Shown: piece by piece, positions 59,156-64,000 of the stretch
How positions within the stretch are numbered: position 1 is the first letter of the stretch
Layout: each line of letters opens with the position of its first letter
Source of the DNA: Spelaeicoccus albus
Lineage (GTDB): Bacteria > Actinomycetota > Actinomycetes > Actinomycetales > Brevibacteriaceae
Reading direction: 5' to 3'
Length of the DNA: 64,000 nt
Assembly (NCBI RefSeq): GCF_013409065.1
Contig: NZ_JACBZP010000001.1
Location: 620,001 to 684,000, forward strand
Notes under the pieces: generated by a model
What the model saw: only the letters and a program-made list of their open reading frames with translations
Database searches by the model: none
What the model was told of the DNA's origin: nothing
Made by a program: the position numbers and the translations under genes

Positions 59156-60510
59156 CAGCCGTGGGTTTGCCCATCGCGGCCGACAATACGGACGAAACTG
59201 CGCAGGCCGTGGCGGTGTAAGTCAACGGTCAGGCGGAGCCGGCCCACCCGCGCCAACACGATGCCGATGACCACCGCGGCGATCAGCGGGACCGATCCGC
59301 AAATGGCAAGGGCGCCGCGCGGCCCGAGGTGCTCGGCCACTTGGCCCATCACCAGGCCGCCAATTGCCTGCGCCCCGATGAGGACGAGCAGGTACAACGC
59401 CATCACCCTGCCGCGGACGCCGGGTGCGGTTGTCAGTTGAATGAGCGAATTCGCGCCGGTCAAGAACATCAGCGTGGCTGCTCCGATCGGGATGAGCAAA
59501 ATAGAGAACGTGATCCGGTCCGGGGCCACGGCCGCGACCAGTTGAAAGACCGCCACCGCACCAACGGCCAGCACGAGCCCGCGCAGTCGCACACTGCTGC
59601 GCCGAGTGGACGCCAGCGCCCCGGTCAAGGAGCCGATCGCCACGAGCGAGTTGAACATGCCGTATCCGCTTGATCCGGTGTCGTAAACGCGTGCGGCAAA
59701 GGCCGCGAGCAGCACCGTCATGTTCAAGCTGAACAAGCCGACGAAGGCGACGAGGACGACCGTCCAGATGATTTCCGGCTTGCCGGCTATGTACTTCAGA
59801 CCTTCGCGTAGCTGCCCCTTGGCCCGCGGCTGTCGCGGCGCCGGTTCGAGTTCGCCGGTGCGCATCTTGCGCAGCACGATGACCACGTAGATGTAGCCGA
59901 CCGCGTTTATCGCAAACGCCCATCCCTCTCCGACCGCGTGGATCATGACGCCGGCGATGGCCGGGCCGACAAGTCCGCCGAGTTGGAAGATCGACGAGTT
60001 CAGGCTGATGGCGTTGCGCAGATTCTTTCGACCGACGAGTTCGTTGACGAACGCCTGCCGCGACGGATTGTCGATCACCGTGACCATGCCGAGGAAGAAC
60101 GCGATGGCGAAGACCTGCCAGGCTTGAACCGCACCGGTCAACGTGAGAGTTGCCAGCGTGGCCGCCGACAGACCGGCAAAAGTCTGCGTGATTGTCAAAA
60201 GCGTGCGCTTCGGATACCTGTCGACCACGACGCCACCGACCAGGCCGAAAAACAACATCGGCGCAAATTGCAGCGCGACGGTGATCCCGACGGCGCCCAC
60301 ATTGTGCGTCAGCTGCAGGACGAGCCAATCTTGCGCCACGCGTTGCATCCAGGTGCCGGTGTTGCCAACGATCTGCCCGGTGACGTACAGGCGATAGTTG
60401 TAGACCCGCAGCGAGCTGAAGCTGTCTTTCCAGCCGGGACGAGCGGGTGCGGCCAGCGGAATCTGGCCTGTCGGAGTGTGTGCGATGGACGGTGCTGCGG
60501 CCGATGCCAA
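59155..60510 (-). CDS. MFS exporter, EntS/MFS_3-like
   Basis: A 451-residue carrier with twelve spans. The opening FSSLRVYNYRLYVTGQIVGNTGTWMQRVAQDWLVLQLT and FGLVGGVVVDRYPKRTLLTIT, then DNPSRQAFVNELVGRKNLRNAISLNSSIFQLGGLVGPAIAG, are typical of the EntS-like MFS exporters. It may export a siderophore, drug or metabolite. It is divergent from the LysR gene, so LysR may regulate it. The extreme C-terminal 25 residues are basic. Confidence 0.87.
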   Translation of the reverse strand: MASAAAPSIAHTPTGQIPLAAPARPGWKDSFSSLRVYNYRLYVTGQIVGNTGTWMQRVAQDWLVLQLTHNVGAVGITVALQFAPMLFFGLVGGVVVDRYPKRTLLTITQTFAGLSAATLATLTLTGAVQAWQVFAIAFFLGMVTVIDNPSRQAFVNELVGRKNLRNAISLNSSIFQLGGLVGPAIAGVMIHAVGEGWAFAINAVGYIYVVIVLRKMRTGELEPAPRQPRAKGQLREGLKYIAGKPEIIWTVVLVAFVGLFSLNMTVLLAAFAARVYDTGSSGYGMFNSLVAIGSLTGALASTRRSSVRLRGLVLAVGAVAVFQLVAAVAPDRITFSILLIPIGAATLMFLTGANSLIQLTTAPGVRGRVMALYLLVLIGAQAIGGLVMGQVAEHLGPRGALAICGSVPLIAAVVIGIVLARVGRLRLTVDLHRHGLRSFVRIVGRDGQTHG

Positions 60511-60632
60511 CGAAGCTTCCTTGTCGATAAAGGTGGGAAGAAGACTCTCCCTACGGTAGCCAAATCGTTATCATTTAAGAAGCTAATTGAAACTATTAAT
60601 ACTATTACCAATCGCAATATGATAGGAGCCAC
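60511..60632. promoter_or_regulatory. Divergent promoter region, MFS exporter/LysR
   Basis: 122 bases, strongly A/T rich at 60560-60620 compared with the genes. ATTG at 60586-60589 and CCAAT at 60608-60612 bracket an imperfect inverted repeat around CTATTAATACTATT, a plausible LysR site. The LysR gene has a GGAG ribosome site (ATAGGAGCCAC) before its ATG. Confidence 0.55.
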
Positions 60633-61505
60633 ATGGCAGTGCCCCACGCCCCGGTATTCGACCCGGTTCTGCTGCGCACGTTTCTCGTCGTGGCACAGAC
60701 CTTGAACTTCACCGAAGCCGGACGGCGCCTCGAGCTCAGTCAGCCGACGGTGAGCCAGCATGTCCGCCGACTTGAAGCGGCCGCCGGACGCCAGCTCATC
60801 GCCAGGGACACCCGCGAAGTCACACTGACCGACAACGGCGAAGCCATGGCCGGGCTCGGTCGCACCATCATGGCCGCCCACGATCAGGCGGCCGCCTACT
60901 TCACGGGCACAGCCATGCGCGGCCGATTGCGCTTCGGGGTCGCCGACGACCTCGCCCTGACCGAACTGCCCAATATTTTGCGGCGGTTCCGCCAACAACA
61001 CCCCAGCGTCAATCTCGAGCTCACCGTCACGCAGACCGGCACGCTGCTGCGACGGCTGGACGCCGGCCATCTCGACTTGATCTTCACCAAGCAGCAACCC
61101 GGTACCGAGCGCGGTCGCCTTGTCCGCCGCGACAAACTCGTCTGGGTCGGCCCGAAGGGAATCGACGTGCCCGCCGGCGAGCCCGTTCCCCTGGTCACCT
61201 ATCGGGCACCGAGTATCAGCCGCCGGACGGCGATCGAAGGCTTGGAAGCGGCATCCCGAACGTGGAAAATCACGTGCACCACCCGAGAAATCAACGGGGT
61301 CCTCGCCGCAGTTCGGGCCGGCCTCGGGATCGCTGTGTTTCCACAATCGCTCATTCCGAGCGATCTGGTGCACCTCTCTCCGGAGCTCTCCCTGCCGGAA
61401 CTCGGCGACATCGACATCGTGCTCGTTCGAAGTCCACTCTCGACCCAGGAATCGGTACTGGCGTTGAGCACCGCCATTCTGACAAGCCCGCTCAATCGGC
61501 ATTGA
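60633..61505 (+). CDS. LysR-family transcriptional regulator
   Basis: A 290-residue regulator. The N-terminal winged helix (LLRTFLVVAQTLNFTEAGRRLELSQPTVSQHVRRLEAAAG, residues about 9-48) is followed by the substrate-binding domain with periplasmic-binding-protein folds (RGRLRFGVADDLAL onwards). It is divergent from the MFS exporter and upstream of the molybdate-type uptake genes; either or both may be targets. The coinducer is unknown. Confidence 0.88.
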   Translation: MAVPHAPVFDPVLLRTFLVVAQTLNFTEAGRRLELSQPTVSQHVRRLEAAAGRQLIARDTREVTLTDNGEAMAGLGRTIMAAHDQAAAYFTGTAMRGRLRFGVADDLALTELPNILRRFRQQHPSVNLELTVTQTGTLLRRLDAGHLDLIFTKQQPGTERGRLVRRDKLVWVGPKGIDVPAGEPVPLVTYRAPSISRRTAIEGLEAASRTWKITCTTREINGVLAAVRAGLGIAVFPQSLIPSDLVHLSPELSLPELGDIDIVLVRSPLSTQESVLALSTAILTSPLNRH

Positions 61506-61617
61506 CCGCAAGCACCGATTGGTTTTGCCTACGACTCGTGAAAATACTCGTAATCGCAGCGGGTATGCTACATATAAGTCCGCAAATACGGAATTTTTAC
61601 GCACGAGGAGTTGTCCG
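61506..61617 (+). promoter_or_regulatory. Promoter region of the molybdate/tungstate locus
   Basis: A 112-base gap with an A/T-rich middle containing ACTCGTGAAAATACTCGTAA (an ACTCGT direct repeat), then TATGCTACATATAAG, which could be a -10 region, and GAGGAG before the ATG at 61618. No Mo-cofactor riboswitch is visible. Confidence 0.45.
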
Positions 61618-62526
61618 ATGCTACGTCGATCGGGGCGTTTTTCCCTGCTGGCCACAACACTGGCGTGTGCGCTCGTCTTCACTGCCGGATGTTCGTCGGA
61701 CTCGCCGAGCGCCTCCGGCAGCACCCCGACGTCCGCATCCAAAGGGTCCGGTCCGGTCACCGTGCTCTATGCCGGCTCGCTGGTCAACATGATGGAAAAG
61801 CAGCTCAGTCCGGGATTCGACAAGTCCAGCGGCTACACGTTCAAGGGGTACGGCGCCGGTTCGTCTGCGCTCGCCGAGCAAATCAAGGGGAAGGTGCACA
61901 AGGCCGACGTCTTCATCAGTGCGAACCCGGACGTGAACGACACGCTGGAGGGAAAAAAGAACGGCAATTGGGTCTCCTGGTATGCCAAGTTCGCCAGCTC
62001 CCCACTCGTCATCGGCTACAACCCGAAAAGCAAGTTCGCCGCGGACATCAAATCCAAGCCCTGGTACACGGTCATCACCGAATCGGGCTTTCACGTCGGC
62101 CGCACCGATCCGGCCACCGACCCCAAGGGAGAACTGGCCGCGCAGGCGCTGAAGAGTGCGGCGACGAAACACCATGACGATGCGCTGGCCGCGATCGGCA
62201 AGGACAAGTCGACGGTGCTCCCGGAAGAAACCATGGTCGGCAGATTGCAGTCGGGCCAACTCGACGCCGGATTCTTTTATTCGAGCGAGGCCAAGGCCGC
62301 GGGAATCCCGACAGTGCCGTTGACCGGCCAGAACCTCAAAGCCGTCTACACCGTGACGCAAGTCAACAATGCTCCGCACCCCAAGGCCGCCGCGGCCTTC
62401 ATCAAGTACCTGCTCGGCTCGAACGGCAAAAAGATACTCAAAAAAGACGCGTTCGACATCACGTCGCCGCCCGCGGTGAAGGGCAGCGACGTGCCGAGCG
62501 CGTTGACCAAGGCGCTGGGCCAATAG
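61618..62526 (+). CDS. modA: Molybdate/tungstate-type binding lipoprotein (ModA/WtpA-like)
   Basis: A 302-residue exported binding protein. Hydrophobic signal SLLATTLACALVFTAGC, with the lipobox at TAGC. The mature part has VTVLYAGSLVNMMEKQLSPGFDKSSGY, KADVFISANPDVNDTLEG and the diagnostic GFHVGRTDPATDPKGELAAQAL, the pattern of WtpA-type tungstate/molybdate-binding proteins rather than enterobacterial ModA. The ATG at 61618 has GAGGAG before it; an in-frame start at 61519 is unlikely. The gene's stop lies in a four-copy tandem repeat. Confidence 0.88.
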   Translation: MLRRSGRFSLLATTLACALVFTAGCSSDSPSASGSTPTSASKGSGPVTVLYAGSLVNMMEKQLSPGFDKSSGYTFKGYGAGSSALAEQIKGKVHKADVFISANPDVNDTLEGKKNGNWVSWYAKFASSPLVIGYNPKSKFAADIKSKPWYTVITESGFHVGRTDPATDPKGELAAQALKSAATKHHDDALAAIGKDKSTVLPEETMVGRLQSGQLDAGFFYSSEAKAAGIPTVPLTGQNLKAVYTVTQVNNAPHPKAAAAFIKYLLGSNGKKILKKDAFDITSPPAVKGSDVPSALTKALGQ

Positions 62527-62577
62527 AACCGGGCCAATAGAACTGGGCCGATAGAACCGGGCCGATAGAACCGGGCC
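62517..62577 (+). repeat. Four-copy 14-base tandem repeat from the modA stop onwards
   Basis: GGGCCAATAGAACC at 62517-62530, then GGGCCAATAGAACT, GGGCCGATAGAACC and GGGCCGATAGAACC in direct series, ending in GGGCC. The modA TAG stop (62524-62526) is inside the first unit, so each further unit repeats the gene's last bases and stop. Confidence 0.9.
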
Positions 62578-62645
62578 AGCGATGTCGTCCCGTAAGGTCA
62601 ACTGGTGAACGGACGGCATTGACCGACGACAAAGGGTGCGCATCG

Positions 62646-64000
62646 ATGAGCCGAATGATTCGCAGCCCGCTGACGTGGCTGGGCGGGCTGCTTGCGCTCT
62701 ACCTGGTGGTGCCGCTCGTCGCGTTCGTCATCCGGTTCGCGTTTTCCCGCGACCGCGGACTGCACGTCGACGGCTTGTGGAGCGCGTTGGGCGTGTCACT
62801 GGCCAGCGCAACGATCTCCACCCTCATCGTTGCAGTTCTCGGCATCCCGCTGGCGTATCGGCTGGCGCACGGCAACGGGCCGATCCGGGCCGCCGTCAAC
62901 GTGCTGGTCCAACTGCCGCTGGCCATGCCGCCGGTCATGAGCGGCATGGTGCTCATTTACATCGTCGGCCCGTACACACCGCTCGGTGAGTTGTTCGGTG
63001 GACACCTGACCGACTCGCTGACGGGCATCGTGTTGGCGCAGACGTTCGTCGCTTCGCCGTTCCTCATCGTGGCTGCGCGTGCCGCTTTCGCCTCCGTCGA
63101 CCCCAAGCTGTATGACCTGGCCTCTACCCTCGGCCACCGTCAATTCGCGCGATTCGCCCGAGTCGCCTTGCCGATCGCGGCTCCCGGCATTCTGTCCGGC
63201 CTGCTCATGACGTGGCTGCGCGCGCTCGGCGAATACGGCGCAACAGTGCTGCTGTCGTACCACCCGTACTCGCTACCGGTCTATACCTACGTGCAGTTCT
63301 CGAGTCTGGGCGTCCCGGCAACCGAGGCCCCGACGGCGTTCGCTCTGGGGCTTGCGTGCCTAGTGATCGCCTTGACGCGCGTCCGTTGGCCCAAGCTGCG
63401 CCGGCCCCGCCCGCTGCCCCCTGCCGGCCGAGCGCCGGACGTCGTCCCGCGCACCACTGTCGATTTTGCGCTGGACGTGCCGTTGTCCGGTTTCCACCTC
63501 GACCTGGCCTACCGTGCGACCGAGAGCCGGATCGCCATTCTGGGTCCGTCCGGCGCGGGGAAGTCGATGGCGTTGCGCTCCCTCGCCGGTTTACAGCGGT
63601 CGCCCGGAAACTCCGTGGCCTACAACGGTTCCGTGATGACGGGCGTGCCGACCGAGTCCCGCCACCTCGGATTCGTTGCGCAAGGCGGGGCGATTTTTCC
63701 GCATTTGAGGGTGCGCGAGCAGCTGCTTTTCGCTCACGACGCCGATCCGCGGCTTGCCTCGTGGTGGCTGTCGACCATGCATTTGGACGGACTTGCCGAC
63801 CGCCGGCCCGACCAGCTGTCGGGGGGCCAACGCCAACGCGTCGCCATTGCACAGGCCCTCAGCAGGTCGCCGCGGCTGATTTTGCTTGACGAGCCGTTCT
63901 CGTCGCTGGATGCCGTCGTCCGCGATGAACTGCGTCGCGAGGTACGCCGGCTGCAGCTGGAAGCCGGGCTTTCGACGGTCCTTGTCACGCACGACCCGGA
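62646..64000 (+). CDS. Fused molybdate-type permease and ATPase (ModB-ModC), partial
   Basis: One open frame from the ATG at 62646 runs to the right edge without a stop, at least 451 residues. Residues 1 to about 265 are a ModB-type permease (YLVVPLVAFVIRF, SLASATISTLIVAVLGIPLAYRLA, and the coupling loop DLASTLGHRQFARFARVALPIAAPGI). After a Pro/Arg-rich linker comes an ABC ATPase: Walker A LGPSGAGKS, Q-loop VAQGGAIFPHL, signature LSGGQRQRVAIAQAL, Walker B LILLDEPFSSLD and VTHDP at the edge. It partners with the WtpA/ModA-like protein. I see no frameshift at the junction, so this is a real fusion. Confidence 0.9.
   Translation, partial: MSRMIRSPLTWLGGLLALYLVVPLVAFVIRFAFSRDRGLHVDGLWSALGVSLASATISTLIVAVLGIPLAYRLAHGNGPIRAAVNVLVQLPLAMPPVMSGMVLIYIVGPYTPLGELFGGHLTDSLTGIVLAQTFVASPFLIVAARAAFASVDPKLYDLASTLGHRQFARFARVALPIAAPGILSGLLMTWLRALGEYGATVLLSYHPYSLPVYTYVQFSSLGVPATEAPTAFALGLACLVIALTRVRWPKLRRPRPLPPAGRAPDVVPRTTVDFALDVPLSGFHLDLAYRATESRIAILGPSGAGKSMALRSLAGLQRSPGNSVAYNGSVMTGVPTESRHLGFVAQGGAIFPHLRVREQLLFAHDADPRLASWWLSTMHLDGLADRRPDQLSGGQRQRVAIAQALSRSPRLILLDEPFSSLDAVVRDELRREVRRLQLEAGLSTVLVTHDP

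Noticed and set aside
61506-61617. Molybdenum cofactor riboswitch upstream of modA
   Set aside because: The leader is too short and I see no matching stem pattern.
62646-64000. Permease-ATPase frame as an assembly error joining two genes
   Set aside because: I followed the codons across the junction and found no stop or frame change, and both halves have complete motifs. The missing end is due to the window edge.

Overview
The window comes from a high-GC Gram-positive bacterium (Actinomycetota). Evidence seen in the sequence: GC-rich coding DNA throughout, an LPXTG wall-anchored protein, lipoboxes preceded by twin-arginine motifs, and a fused MrpA/MrpB antiporter subunit. A Micrococcales host, perhaps near Brevibacteriaceae, is my inference from overall gene style and not something the sequence proves.

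The first half (about 2.0-33.6 kb) is dominated by amine and polyamine uptake and catabolism. There are three complete PotABCD-type ABC importers (1958-6146; 7871-11977; 29584-33636). There are two glycine-oxidase/PuuB-like FAD oxidases (6489-7874; 15986-17356), a putrescine-oxidase-like flavin amine oxidase (18265-19611), a PuuP-like permease (19608-20954), two aldehyde dehydrogenases (14429-15922; 21097-22530) and a class III aminotransferase (23154-24542). A YtcJ-type amidohydrolase (12008-13648) heads the second transporter operon. Together these could import a diamine or acylated amine, oxidise it to an aminoaldehyde, convert that to an amino acid such as GABA, and transaminate it. A TetR gene (13753-14427) and an Lrp gene (22696-23157) are the local regulators. 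Two nearly identical 19-bp palindromes (13728-13746 and 15960-15978) look like the TetR operators and tie the amidohydrolase/transporter/oxidase operon to the dehydrogenase/TetR operon.

The middle (24.6-46.3 kb) holds a NUDIX hydrolase, a short-chain NAD(P)-binding protein, a DUF3311/MctP-like monocarboxylate symporter pair, a membrane acyltransferase, an ABC-F ATPase, a lactonase-fold protein and two lipoproteins. It ends with a full Mrp cation/proton antiporter operon (mrpAB fused, C, D, E, F, G) that runs directly into a response regulator and a histidine kinase.

The last third (46.3-64 kb) has a flavin reductase-like gene, a complete IS481-family element with a 15-bp target duplication, an unrecognised gene overlapping dcd, an MFS carrier, two universal stress proteins in the window's outer parts, tRNA-Gly(CCC), and an LPXTG surface protein. 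It continues with an alpha/beta hydrolase, an OafA-like acyltransferase with an SGNH domain, an M50-like membrane protease, an MFS exporter divergent from a LysR gene, and a molybdate/tungstate uptake locus whose permease and ATPase are fused in one frame and run off the right edge.

Intergenic DNA carries two families of long hairpin repeats. Family A has GCAAAACGC-type ends (near 1.85, 6.4 and 46.5 kb). Family B has a GAGTGGTGGCGAATGG arm (near 25.1, 47.2/48.65 and 59.05 kb). The IS481 copy has landed in the middle of a family B hairpin. Two short tandem repeat arrays begin exactly at gene stop codons (48.8 and 62.5 kb).
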